From contig JAKSYS010000378.1 of assembly GCA_022925895.1 (NCBI GenBank), positions 1-59,505 on the forward strand: a stretch of DNA of 59,505 nucleotides. Direction: 5' to 3'. The notes beneath the pieces are model-generated. The model was not told the DNA's origin, did no database searches, and was given only the letters and a program-made list of their open reading frames with translations. Positions 31,972 to 42,311 of the stretch are shown here, in pieces. This DNA is from Fragilaria crotonensis (taxonomy: Eukaryota; Bacillariophyta; Fragilariophyceae; Fragilariales; Fragilariaceae). Position 1 is the stretch's first letter, and every line of letters begins with the position of its first letter. Position numbers and translations under genes: made by a program.

Positions 31972-33301
31972 TTAGTCCTGCTGGTACGAATTTTGAAGCT
32001 CGTCGGCGGCAGCTGCTGTTGCTTCGGGCACAACTTGATTGTAGTGCTCTCCCAGAGTGTAATAATGAAGATGATAACTCAATAGAATTGGAGCATGTTC
32101 GTCTCCTCCAGCAGCAGCAGCAGCAACAACAACATCATTTTCATGATGCAAATCACTCGAGTAATAATCTTCTCCCAGAACCAATTTGGGTTGTGACGCG
32201 CAATAGACGACAATGGGTCGTTTCAATCCTTCCGATAGGGCTCGGAGTTCTAAATGACCACCCCAATCGGATGAGGAACGGACTCGATCCACGTACTGAT
32301 CAAAGGAGGCAACGGAATCCGTGTATTCGCAAAAGGGGGCGTATTCGTCTTGATGACTCTGTAATTGATCGGCACATATTTGGCCTAGTATGGATGTATT
32401 GTTGCGCAGGATACACGAAAAGTGAAAACAGATGATACGAAACATTCGACGCGAAGCGGGGTTGGAAGGGGATGTTTGAGTTAGTCACACACGCACACAC
32501 ACATTGGCACCTGTCAAAGCAAAATATACGTTGCACTTACGAATCTTGCTAAAATCCGATCCGCATTGTGCGGCGACTGCTCGATACAAACAATTCCCAT
32601 CCGACGGGATCTCCACGACTCGCAGGGACAGGGGTCGGAGCTGCAGTTCCAAGGCCTGCAATTCCGTGTCGCGCATCGATGGTCCGACCGACTCCTGTTC
32701 CAACGCCTCCTTATCGCGCTGCTGGCGTTCCTTCTCCTTTTTGGCATCTCGTTTGCGACGGGCCTTTTCGAGCTTTTTGAGTCGTTCCAGTTCTTGGGAG
32801 TTAGTATTGGCTTCTTGCGATTGTGTTAAAGGAATGGTTGGTGTTGACGTGGAAGCAATATCAGCCACTGCAGCATCATCAAGGGCGGGTTCGATCGACA
32901 CATCCGCAGGACCAGCGTCAGCAAGCTCTTGCAAGTGTCGCGCTTCCATTTGTTTGATCTTTTCATTAAACTCGGCTTCAGCACTGACAAAGACAAGAGG
33001 GGAGAAATATCAGATTTCGACATCCTCAAATACCAAGTGCATATTCCAAAAGGGGAAATAAAACAAGCCATACAGTGTGGAAACTCGACTCGACTTGGCA
33101 CTGCCTGAAGAGTAAGCATGGTACCAGTGACCCTGTACTTGTTGCGAGTACAACAAATGATACAAATGAAAGTGTAGCGTACCTTGCCAAGGCGTCCTTT
33201 CCCCTCTGTCCCTTCAGCGCTTTTGCCTTCTTGACGGCAGATCGTTTTTCACCATCCAAAACCTTGATTTCCTTCTTGTGACGTGACTGAATCTCCTCCA
33301 T
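31972..33301 (-). CDS. OTUD6-type deubiquitinase, three exons, about 324 residues
   Basis: Cysteine protease cleaving ubiquitin. Exons: 33301-33183 (MEEIQSRHKKEIKVLDGEK...), 32983-32541 and 32384-31972; introns GTACGC...CAG and GTAAGT...TAG. All phases join in frame and the total is divisible by three. The N-terminus is a Lys-rich coiled coil typical of OTUD6A/B (SRHKKE, KKAKALKG; later KARRKRDAKKEKERQQ). The OTU core begins VVEIPSDGNCLYRAVAAQC with catalytic Asp and Cys, then SHQDEYAPF, WGGHLELRALSEGLKRPI and, at the end, the histidine block YYTLGEHYNQVV. In OTUD6B this family regulates translation initiation complexes and the proteasome. The first ATG was chosen because the upstream extension has no ATG. 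A poly-Ala stretch sits in the last exon. Confidence 0.9.
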
Positions 33302-33865
33302 AATGACGATGATGATTGGGGATACAACTACGATGGAATCACAATAATCAAATTGTAACAACCGCGTTGCGTGTTGTGCTACCTGCTATTCGTAGGTCGT
33401 GCTTGTAGTTTAGTGCGTTCGTGTTTGTTGTTGGTCGTTGTTTGCTGTTCGCCGTTGTTGATGTAGATCAAAAAGGGGGATACTCCGAGTCTTCGAGTGT
33501 GAACAACTGAAAAATGCGGCCATGTGTTGTCGTGAAGCGCAGGACTGCCTCGGTCCTGGGTTGAAAGTTTAAAGGTTACACTACTGTACTACCGGTGTCA
33601 CCAGGTACCAGGTACTGATCCATACTGTATTCTGTATACAGTTGGTGGTCAGAGACACAATCAGTACGGTGTTCTGGGTTCCGAAGAGGGCTTGGCGAGA
33701 TGACATGCAAGGACGTTGTCTCTCCTCCTCTAGAGTGGCGCAGCAACTAGAAGGAAGTACGAGTAGTTGAGTCCACTAGTAGTAGAGTACTTCAGTACGA
33801 CAGCCTAATTGCCTCATCCGAATCATCACGATCATCATAAAATCAAATTAAAACGCCACCGACTC
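33302..33865. other. Intergenic region between OTUD6-like and NDUFV2 genes
   Basis: Promoter side of the OTUD6-like gene and 3' flank of NDUFV2. Contains GTAC-rich text near 33590-33640; no gene seen. Confidence 0.5.
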
Positions 33866-34994
33866 TCAGTACGCCATGTGTTCCTTGACAGACGCAGGAT
33901 CGACAGATCCATTCTTGAATCGATCAGGATCAACGGTTGGTGGAATGGGCTTGTCCCACAACAAGGATGTCTTCCCGAGTGGTCCCTCGCACGAGACTTG
34001 TCCGTTCATGGGCAGGGATCCCCATCTTCCCATGGGTGGTTTCTTTCCCTCCCGACAGGCCTCAATGAGTTCAATAATGGATTTGGGAGTCAAACATTCG
34101 TAATAATCGTCATTGAGCTGTACCATGGGAGCATTGGCACAGGCACCGAGACATTCGACTTCAAGAAGTGTAAAGAGCCCATCCTTGGTGGTCTGACCGG
34201 AATGAATTCCCAAATGTTTTTCGATGGTGCGCTTAATGTCTTCCGATCCGCAAATCATGCAGGGTGTGGTGCCGCAGAGTTGAATAAAGTACTTTCCAAC
34301 CTTGGTGCGATTGAACATGGTGTAGAAGGAGGCAACTTCGTAGACGCGTGCGGGAGCCACGCCGACAATGTCAGCAACCTTGTCCATGGCAGCGACAGGC
34401 AACCAACCCCCATTTTGACGCTGAGCCAAGTCGAGGAGTGGGATAATGCCGGATTGTTTGTAGTTGGAGGGGTATTTTGCAAGAATCTGAGAGGAGATGG
34501 AGATGATGTACAATTTTCAAGATTAGGATCGTTAGTCAGCAGTTGGCCGTAATTGGAACTACGGCTTGTGCCCGGGTGGCGCAATCTTCATGACGGGAAA
34601 ATCAGGTAAGAGTAGTAACAAATGAAAACTTACAGAATCCACGCGTTTGTAGTTTTCTTCCGTGAAATCAAAGTGAGTTGCGACGGTGTTGTCGCCGGTG
34701 TCAATATGCTACTCCGTTGAAGTGAATGTGGTAACGCACATGATGAAGGTTAGGAACAGCGGAAAGAATGTTGAAAAATGAGTGAGTGAATCAGTGTTCT
34801 GGTGTGACACAGGACAGACGTTAAATACCAAAATTGTATTGGGACGAGCTTGAAACTGAATTAGATTTGGATTCAGTAGACTTACGAAGGACTTGAGGTA
34901 CCAAAGCATCGCACAAGGTGCATATTTTGTTTCGCTGTTGGGACAGTTGTTGTCCGAACCGAGCGGCAATTCGTTGCCTGACGAGGGAGAACAT
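33866..34994 (-). CDS. NDUFV2: NADH:ubiquinone oxidoreductase 24 kDa subunit, three exons
   Basis: Complex I peripheral-arm subunit of the mitochondrial respiratory chain, carrying the [2Fe-2S] cluster N1a. Exon 3 (34486-33866) holds most of the protein: YPSNYKQSGIIPLLDLAQRQ, RVYEVASFYTMFNR, the cluster cysteines in CGTTPCMIC and VECLGACANAPMVQ, then CEGPLGKTSL. Exon 2 (34708-34634) encodes HIDTGDNTVATHFDFTEENY KRVDS. Exon 1 starts at ATG 34994 with a basic amphipathic mitochondrial presequence (MFSLVRQRIAARFGQQLSQQ). The strong donor GTAAGT at 34885 leaves exon 1 one base out of phase with exon 2. Either the weaker in-phase GTACCT donor upstream is used, or the A4 run at 34925-34928 has one base too many. 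Intron 2 is GTAAGT...CAG. Confidence 0.9.
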
Positions 34995-35676
34995 GATTCT
35001 TATTTCTACTTTTATTCAAAAGAACGTAGTCGATCCGATGAGCGAGAACGAGTGGGACGATACCCCCTGTTCACAGGGAGTGATGCGTGCTGTGAGCTGT
35101 GAATTCTGCGAGAGTGGGGAGAAGGGGCTCGCAGCTCGCAGTGACAAGCATGTACCTTTGTCTGTGCAATGGCAAATGGGTAACCACGCTTGACGACTTG
35201 AACAACTCCTCATTTAAAGTTGAAAGTACAGTACTAGTACCTGGTAGTTGTACTGTACTACTACAAGTACATGTACGATTCTTGCATATTCGAATTTTGT
35301 ATGTATGACATACTGTATATATCTTTCATACTGGAAATATATAGTAAAAAAAGAAGAATTATGCATAGTTGAAGTACCATGTGACCATGTGAGGTCAAAG
35401 GTCAAAGTACTGTAGTAGACTCGTACACTGTAAGTCATTTCAAACGCGGTCTTTGTCGAAAGTGACCAGTATTCCAGTAGACGACCTTGGGGTACTACTC
35501 TACTGCTACACAATAAATATACCATTCGCATTTCTTGATGGTAGTATGTATGACTCGTAAAATTCTCTCGCTCTTCGAAACCGAGCCTCTTTTAAAAACG
35601 ACGAGGTACTTGTACAATAATCTGCCAACAAGCATTGCTTGGCTCCTTGTCAATCGAGCCTATCCTTGTATCGTAT
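34995..35676. other. Divergent intergenic region with GTAC-rich tract
   Basis: Promoters of NDUFV2 and the nucleotide-sugar transporter. The part from 35220 to 35500 is especially rich in AGTAC/GTACT words (TACAGTACTAGTACC, TACTGTACTACTACAAGTAC). No gene supported. Confidence 0.5.
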
Positions 35677-36908
35677 ATGTCAGCATCTTCGAACCTCTCT
35701 AAAGACGTTGACCTTAAAATGGCGGAGCCGCAGAAAAAGACCGCCGAAGCAGCCATGAGTGGATTCAAATTACTGCTCCTAGTGCTCATGGTGGCCCAGA
35801 ATGCCTCTACGGTCTTGGTGGGACGGTACACTCGATCTAGCGCTCCCAAGGAAGATCTCTTTATAGTCAACCGTCTGGTTCTCGTGACAGAAGTGGGAAA
35901 GGTATGTCATTTTTTTGTCCTTATGTATACTGTGTCGTAGATTCTTAAGCATTATTGCATCCTCTACACCAATGCATCCACTAAACGTGCCCACGAATCT
36001 CACAAACTGACACTCCACAGCTCTTGCTCTCATGCATCCTTGAATTCAGCGCCACAAAGGGAGGTCTTTTGACCTCGTTTAAGGACAACATTATTGACCG
36101 ACCGCTCGACGCCCTCAAGATTTCGGTGCCTGCTCTCCTGTACCTTATTCAAAACACTCTCCTTTATGTTGCTCTATCGAACCTATCAGCACCACTGTTT
36201 CAAGTCACATACCAGGGAAAGCTCGTCACCACTGCCGTCGTGTCAGTCATCATGCTCAATCGCAAGTATTCTCCCAAGCAGTGGGTCTGTCTCGTTGTCC
36301 TTTCTATTGGAGTCGCTTTGGCCGTCTTGGGCGAGAGCAAGGATACTGACACTGCCAATCGCCCGGCCCAATCTCTCGCTGTCGGGCTCATCGCTGTCAC
36401 GGTTGCCTGCTTCTGTTCTGCCCTCGCGGGAGTCTACTTTGAATTTGTCCTGAAGAATACCACCAAAGACAGTGCCACGGGGGCAGCCCGGGCACCCGTC
36501 AGCATGTGGATGCGCAACGTTCAGCTCGCCTTTTTTTCCATCGTTATTTCCCTCTGCCAGTCTGCTGCCTATCCAGAGTCGGCAGAAGATGCCGCCATGC
36601 CCTATTTGCACGGCTTTACTGCTTGGGCCTGGCTTCTTGTCACCTTGCAGGCTGCCGGTGGACTCTTGGTGGCGGCCGTCATCAAGTATGCTGACAATGT
36701 CCTCAAGGGACTTGCGACGGGCGTTTCTGTCGTGGTGGCGACGGGATTCTCTGCCGTGTTCTTTTCCACGGCACTCTCCGGACAGTTCTCGGTCGGGGCG
36801 GTGATGATCCTCGTGTCGGTCTACTTTTTCAGCAACGATGCACCCCAGTGCATGAAACCGTCCGGCAAACCATCGTCGTCAGAAATGGCTTCCATGTTGC
36901 CGCGATAA
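35677..36908 (+). CDS. SLC35A-type nucleotide-sugar transporter, two exons, 370 residues
   Basis: Golgi or ER membrane antiporter bringing a nucleotide sugar (UDP-Gal, UDP-GlcNAc or CMP-sialic-acid type) into the lumen. Exon 1 is 35677-35901 from the first ATG and exon 2 is 36021-36908; the intron is GTATGT...CAG in phase 0. About ten hydrophobic helices follow a short cytosolic N-terminus. Family signatures are visible: TEVGK plus LLLSCILEFSA at the exon junction, ALSNLSAPLFQVTYQGKLV, TTAVVSVIMLNRKYSPKQW, GVYFEFVLKN, MWMRNVQLAFFS and NVLKGLATGVSVVV. Substrate cannot be read from sequence. It may supply donors for Golgi enzymes such as the GT27-like protein at 8.7 kb, though the two are not adjacent. 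Confidence 0.88.
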
Positions 36909-37314
36909 ACTTTGGAAAGGACACACCGCATGTCACCGTAGTAGTAATGGCGTGTTTGGACACTTTACTCAGTTTTAGGATCCATGTTTTCAACTATTCC
37001 ACTTGCAGGCTGATCCTCTTGTTGCTGGTTGATGATTTGTACCAATAGGTTTACATACTCCTGAAATGTCGTGAAACTTCTTGGCATTGTCCATGCTGGC
37101 TGATCAGGGTATATATCGTATTTCATGATTGGGGTTTTATTTTTCCTTCCGCGTCGCAAGACACAGGGACATGCAGCAAACATGCTTAAACACGTTTAAC
37201 GGCAAACGTTTGGGGGGTTATAAGTAAGATGATATAAACTAAATGATTCAATTATTCTATAAAACGCAAGCCGACTAATGGTTGGCACGCTTGCAATGTG
37301 GTTTGGCTGGCGCT
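36909..37314. other. Gap between transporter gene and the mobile block
   Basis: No gene supported. A small palindrome pairs GCAAGC with GCTTGC near 37267-37293. Confidence 0.4.
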
Positions 37315-37320
37315 CTCCCT

Positions 37321-37460
37321 AATATTTCTTAAACTTTATTATTTCTACTTAAACAATATTAATATTTCCGTTTGCTGCTTAAGAAATATTTTTTTGACGA
37401 GTTTGCTCCTATGTAATATTTGCTTTCATGTTTGTTGCTTATGAAATATTTTTGTCGTTG
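37321..37460. repeat. Left cluster of CTTAAGAAATATTT-type repeats
   Basis: At least four related words: AATATTTCTTAAAC (37321), TTAAACAATATTAATATTTC, GTTTGCTGCTTAAGAAATAT (about 37370) and GTTTGTTGCTTATGAAATAT (about 37431). They occur in both orientations, like subterminal transposase-binding repeats. Confidence 0.6.
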
Positions 37461-37686
37461 CGTGGCGTTTCTCTCATTTCTTCATGTGCATGTGGAGGTT
37501 CAAGGTTTATTGTCTGCCTGCTGCCTTTCGTGCTCACAACGAAGAGTTTCTCCATAAGCATTTCACGCAAAATTCCTGTGTTCACACAAAAACCGATCGC
37601 AAAATGAATCAACAACGGCAGCGACAAAAAAATGAAGCCCTGTTAAGCTCAGGACATTATTTCTTGTACATTCCTCATCCAGCAGG

Positions 37687-38687
37687 ATGACTATCACTGT
37701 AACTGTTGATCAAATGCTTCTCCAAGGGCTTCGTTGTGTTGGATTCAATACCCAGCGAGTTTGGAATGTGTCACTGACGTTAAATCTGAAGCGATTTCGA
37801 TCTCACTACGGATCAAATCCGATTATCTACGTTCAAATTTGGGATGATTTGCAAGTTACACCATTACTTGATGCTTTGGTTGACAGTAAAACTATCGACT
37901 TAACTCACTTTCTCATGACACTTAACTTTTTAAAGTGCTACCCAACTGAAGCACAACTTGCAGCGTCATTTCAAGTTTGCGAGACTTCGGTTCGAAAATG
38001 GTGTCGATTCTACGCTAAAAAGATTCAAGCATTGAAGCCACAAAAGGTGAGAAGAGATTGTCTGATGTTGTTATGTTTCCGCTTCTTGGACGCCACGCTC
38101 ACCAAGAAGTGCCGATATAGATAGTCTGGCCACCCCGCTGGACACCAGGCCACATTGATTTCGATAACGAAGACATTCCTGTGTTTCTGTTAACTGTGGA
38201 TGGTGTTCATTGTCAAATCCACGAACCAATGCATCCTACAAAATCGAAAGATAGCAGCTATTACTCTCACAAATTCAAGCGGTCTGCTCTCAACTATGAA
38301 CTTGGCATATCGGTTTATGATAATGCATTGGTGTGGTTGAACGGGCCTACAAAAGCGTCAGAGCATGACATAACTCTATTTCGTTCCCAGAATGGATTGA
38401 AAACAATGATTCCCGAAGGCAAACGTGTCATTGCAGACAGAGGTTATAACAGTAAGCGTGAGACGGCAGTTCTCAGTACGCCAAATTCAAGTGATCCTGC
38501 TGAAGTTCGTAAGTTCAAGAGCCGAGCACGAGCACGACATGAATCATTCAATGCGAAGATAAAGAATTTTAGAGTTTTGGCAGAGTGCTTTCGACACAAC
38601 ATCAACTATCACAGCACAGTGTTTGAAGCCATTTGTGTTATCTGTCAATACCAGTTGGAAAATGGATCTCCGCTATTTGATACATAA
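37687..38687 (+). CDS. PIF/Harbinger-type transposase (DDE_Tnp_4), two exons, 308 residues
   Basis: Cut-and-paste transposase. Exon 1 is 37687-38046 and exon 2 38121-38687; the 74 bp intron runs GTGAGA...TAG in phase 0 and removes a stop, joining KPQK to IVWPPRWTPGH. The N-terminal part contains a helix-turn-helix-like FLKCYPTEAQLAASFQVCET followed by VRKWCRFY. The catalytic residues are TVDGVHCQIHEP (D147), VIADRGYNS (D226) and RARHESFNAKIKNF (E261), a DD34E arrangement. HEPMHPTKSKD and YYSHKFKRSALNYELG are typical of the family. All three acidic residues are intact. An overlapping open frame upstream (37484-37690) ends on this ATG and might be leader sequence; I took the ATG of the long frame. 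It is near the left edge of the block. Confidence 0.85.
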
Positions 38688-38796
38688 CTGTTGCATATTC
38701 AAGAGTACTAATAGTCGTTGGTTTGTCACTATTGTTTTTTCAACTCTAGGCATTGTTATAAGTTGTTCACAAATAAAGTTTCATTTAGTACTTACA

Positions 38797-39255
38797 CTAT
38801 CGACCATAAAAACTTGTCATGAATTTACGACGTTTCACTTCCTGATGAATATGCCCTCGAAAGACTGCCTGTCCGAACACCATGTATTCATTTCGGGTTG
38901 CTCGCAATTCTCCAGGAGTCATCTGGAGATTCAAACCTGCTGTTATGTCAATTCCAAGATAGCGTTGAGCATCTGAACCTTCCCAACGCGGCAATCCAAG
39001 AGCAGCAAATGTTGGTCGTTGATCAAATTGAAGATCACTTTGGTAAGCCGCTGCATCAGTTAAACCTCTGTCCAGTTTTACTTTGCAGGCTTTACGAAGT
39101 GCTTGCAAACGACGAGGAAATGAGTCATATGGAAGCTGCATGAATTCAGGACGAAGACTGTGAACATCCCTTGCCGTCATCTCAGCATTTGTCAAAGGAA
39201 TTGTTCCATTCATAATATCCTGCTCCATAATTGCCTTGCAACACTTTGGCGCCAT
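38797..39255 (-). CDS. Small protein accompanying the transposase, 152 residues
   Basis: ATG-started frame converging on the transposase gene with a 109 bp gap. It opens MAPKCCKAIMEQDIMNGTIP and is rich in Arg, Leu and Asp, without membrane segments. Segments such as LPYDSFPRRLQALRKACKV and FQRRPT-like QFDQRPTFAALGLPRWEGS look conserved and globular. PIF/Harbinger elements normally encode a second, DNA-binding Myb-like protein needed for transposition; this could be the counterpart, but I see no Myb tryptophan pattern. Function unknown. Confidence 0.65.
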   Translation of the reverse strand: MAPKCCKAIMEQDIMNGTIPLTNAEMTARDVHSLRPEFMQLPYDSFPRRLQALRKACKVKLDRGLTDAAAYQSDLQFDQRPTFAALGLPRWEGSDAQRYLGIDITAGLNLQMTPGELRATRNEYMVFGQAVFRGHIHQEVKRRKFMTSFYGR

Positions 39256-39592
39256 GGTGGTTCAGTTGTACCTGTGTGTGCTGGTGGCATGCTGTTTTGC
39301 TTTGGTTTAAACGTCAAGTTTTGTGATACGTTTCAGTGGGATTGCAACATCCGCCATATTTTCATCTCACAAGAAAACATGGGATCAATTATTTAGCGGT
39401 CATGCAGGACTGAACACTCAACAGTTGCGCACGTGTCAAAAAAGGGGTTCAAATTTGATTTCAAACAAATTTTCACACAGTATAACATGGCGTTCCATCA
39501 CCTCAAAATTCTATTCAGTTTAAAGCGGAAGGGTGGACTGCGTTGTCAAAAATGAAGAAAACGGATTGCTCACAACTTTCAATCATTGGCGT
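39256..39592. promoter_or_regulatory. Divergent promoter region inside the block
   Basis: A 337 bp gap separates the start codons of two oppositely transcribed genes, so it should hold both promoters. I see no distinctive motif. Confidence 0.35.
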
Positions 39593-42003
39593 ATGACCCG
39601 ACACAAATCCCTTGTACGCCAACCTCGTCAACAAGAAGTACGAACAAGAAGGCGGCCCCCCTCTGTATATCACACGCCTCCACAGCTCCCCCCTGCCATC
39701 ACAAGAAATCAAGTTGTTTCCGATTGTTTACTGACTTCTGACAACAGCAGGGCGGCTGAAGACAAGGAATCTCAACAAGGAGAAGAACGACTACCACCAA
39801 TAAGCGAACAAAAGAAGGCGCAGCTGCTTAGAGATATTGAAGAAAACGGAGGTCTCCGAGTCTTTTCGCTTAAACGACTCAGACTTGCAAAACCTGAAGT
39901 TTACGACCAAACAAAATCTGCCCTTCGACAAGTGCAGAACTGCGTGGCCCTGTGGAAAAAACTTGACGACGTGAAATATCTTCTGCTCTTGAGCGAATAT
40001 AACGTCCGCGCAGTATCTCGTCATTCATTGTTCTACCCTTCTGCTGAATCTAAAATTCAATCGCCACCGCCGTCGCGCAGTGAGTCATCTGCTCCATCAC
40101 CACCATCGCTAAATCTCCAACACTTGACAATCTCCAGTGCTTCAGCGCCCGAACCCTGTGCATCACCTGCATCCCCTTTGCGGTACAACCGGAATACAGT
40201 CCTAATGAGTTCCAATCTCCTTTCATCTAGCAGTGCCCTCACTCTCCGCTCCCGCACCAATTCAACTCATCATGATGAAGTTGAAGGTATGTGCTTGGTA
40301 TTCGTTCTGGTCTTCTGTCCTCCTTGTGGTCTCAACTCATGTCATTATGTTTTCTTTATTACTATCAGACCTTCTTGTTGTCAATTTGACCTATCCAGAA
40401 CGCAATCGCGAAGTTCAGTTGTATTGTTTCAACAGTCTGTCGGATCCAGTGAGCGGCGATATTGTTGACGGTTTTCAGATAGTCATGCCTGTTGACATTC
40501 GTGACTTTGAAGAAGATTTGTTCAAACTTGAAATTGTTCAGGATAATGAGTTGCTTCTACACATGCCCGCTCTTCCTTATCAGATGCAATATGACATTGT
40601 CCAGCGTCATGCTGGATTGAACAAATTGAGGCTGCTAAATCCAAGGTGTCAGCAGGCTCAAGAAATTTGTATTACTGACATAGATTCCATGCCGTCCCGC
40701 AAACTGAAGAAACTGCGCTTGCGTTTCCCCGAAAATGTATGCCTTGTGAATTTGGCTTCTGTTCTCGATGCGGTGATTTCCCCTGAAATTGAACCTTACA
40801 GTTATATGACCAATACATTTTCCGCTGACGGAACGGCAAGTGTACAATGGGTATGCAGCATTTCTTGGCAAGTCGGAAACGCTGCCACTCGTTCAAAAGC
40901 TTTTGGATCTGCCAAAAAATCGGGTGCTTCAAAATTGTCGGCATTGTTTCGTAGTATGTCAACAACAGAGTGATTGATTTTTTGTGATGAAATGTACTTC
41001 TCAAGCTTACCAGTGCGTCTAATTTGTGTCTTATCTAGATCTATCAACAAGCCAAGCAATGCTAGAAGCTGATTCGCAGCAGATAATTGCGAAGGAGGAT
41101 ATGACAAACACAAATACTAATCATTCGTTGCTGCCACCAACCAACCTATTTGCTGGTTACTTGCCTGACCATCATCAAGCCCTACTAGTGTCTTTACACA
41201 GCAGTCTTCCGGAACCACCGCATCATCCTCATGTGACCTTTCCTCAAGTTCCTAACTATCCTCCAGCTACCAATGCGTATGATTTGAATCACCTTATCTT
41301 TTCTGAAGCTCCTACCCAGCCAACTGATAAGTTACCTCAAGTTCCTACGTGTCCTCCTGCAGTACCTACTTTGGAACAAAAAATGGATGAAAAATTGCTC
41401 GTGCAAACGCTCAAAGAAAGCATCAACAGCAAAGCAAGCATTCTGAAAACAACCTCAAGAGCCGAGCGCCAAATGGCTTCTTATACACTTACACAAAGCA
41501 TGATAGCTTTATCTCCTAGCATTTCTCAAGGCTCTAACCAAAGCGTCGATGGTAATCAAGCAATGCTTTCTGTGGTGCAAAGAAATGAGACTGGAGAATC
41601 AATCGTGCGAGCGCTCCAAGAAACTGTCAACAGAAAACCAAAAATTGCCAAGGCAAAATCAAAAGCAAAGCACCAAACGGATCTTCGTTCTTCCCCCAAA
41701 AGCAAGCTTGTGTCGTCTCCAAAGCATCACCCAGTGCAAGGCATTAACACTCCCATTGCTCTGCAACCTCCATCATCCATCGAAAATGCTTTGCAGCTGA
41801 CTCATCAAGGAGAATCAAAACTAATTGAAAAAGGCAATAATATAGCATTCCGAGGTGACAAACAAGGAGCCAATCCTGTTGACATCATACAGCCGCAACA
41901 GAATAAACGGCGAGCTAGAACACAAAATTGTGGAGATCAGGAAAATCCAGAATTTATGCAACACAATAAGTGGCAAGTTGTAGAAGAAGACGAAGAAGAA
42001 TAA
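39593..42003 (+). CDS. Unknown 747-residue protein of the mobile block, three exons
   Basis: Exons 39593-40286, 40369-40953 and 41039-42003, with introns GTATGT...CAG (82 bp) and GTATGT...TAG (85 bp), both phase 1; total length is divisible by three. The N-terminus is basic and Pro/Ser-rich with a helical stretch (EQKKAQLLRDIEENGGLRVF). The middle (exon 2) is a compact alpha/beta region with DLLVVNLTYPERNREVQLYC and LEIVQDNELLLHMPALPYQM. The last part is disordered, with a duplicated motif: VQTLKESINSKASILK and VRALQETVNRKPKIAKAK, and ends in a poly-acidic EEDEEE. I recognise no family. Complete splicing without stops implies selection until recently. It converges on the zinc-finger/peptidase-like gene. 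Confidence 0.7.
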
Positions 42004-42133
42004 GAAAGGAAGAAGCCTATGACAAGCATTGCTGTGATGTGTTTGAGCAAGCAGATTATCTGCATACGCTCACGTCGTAGTGATATTATTGATTCTTATC
42101 CAACTTGTGAGCAATGAAAAGTCTGCTGGTACG

Positions 42134-42235
42134 TAACGGTACCAACATATTCTGGTGTTTCATAAATGTACTATATATATACACATAACGGTACCCACGT
42201 ATTCTGGTGTTTCATGAATGTGCTATACATACACG
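42134..42235. repeat. Two tandem copies of a 52 bp unit
   Basis: TAACGGTACCAACATATTCT... at 42134 is repeated at 42186 as TAACGGTACCCACGTATTCT, both continuing TGGTGTTTCAT(A/G)AATGT. It lies in the gap between two convergent 3' ends, where it could serve termination or polyadenylation. Confidence 0.75.
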
Positions 42236-42311
42236 TATACATGTACGAAAGATGGGCAATAATGATAAATAATCCGGAAATTGTTTTTTCTTATAGGCCA
42301 GATGCACGTTG

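Noticed and set aside
31944-32435. 163-residue plus-strand frame
   Set aside because: Shadow of the OTUD6-like gene on the other strand, whose exons and catalytic motifs are clear.
33809-34552. 247-residue plus-strand frame
   Set aside because: Antisense shadow of NDUFV2 exon 3.
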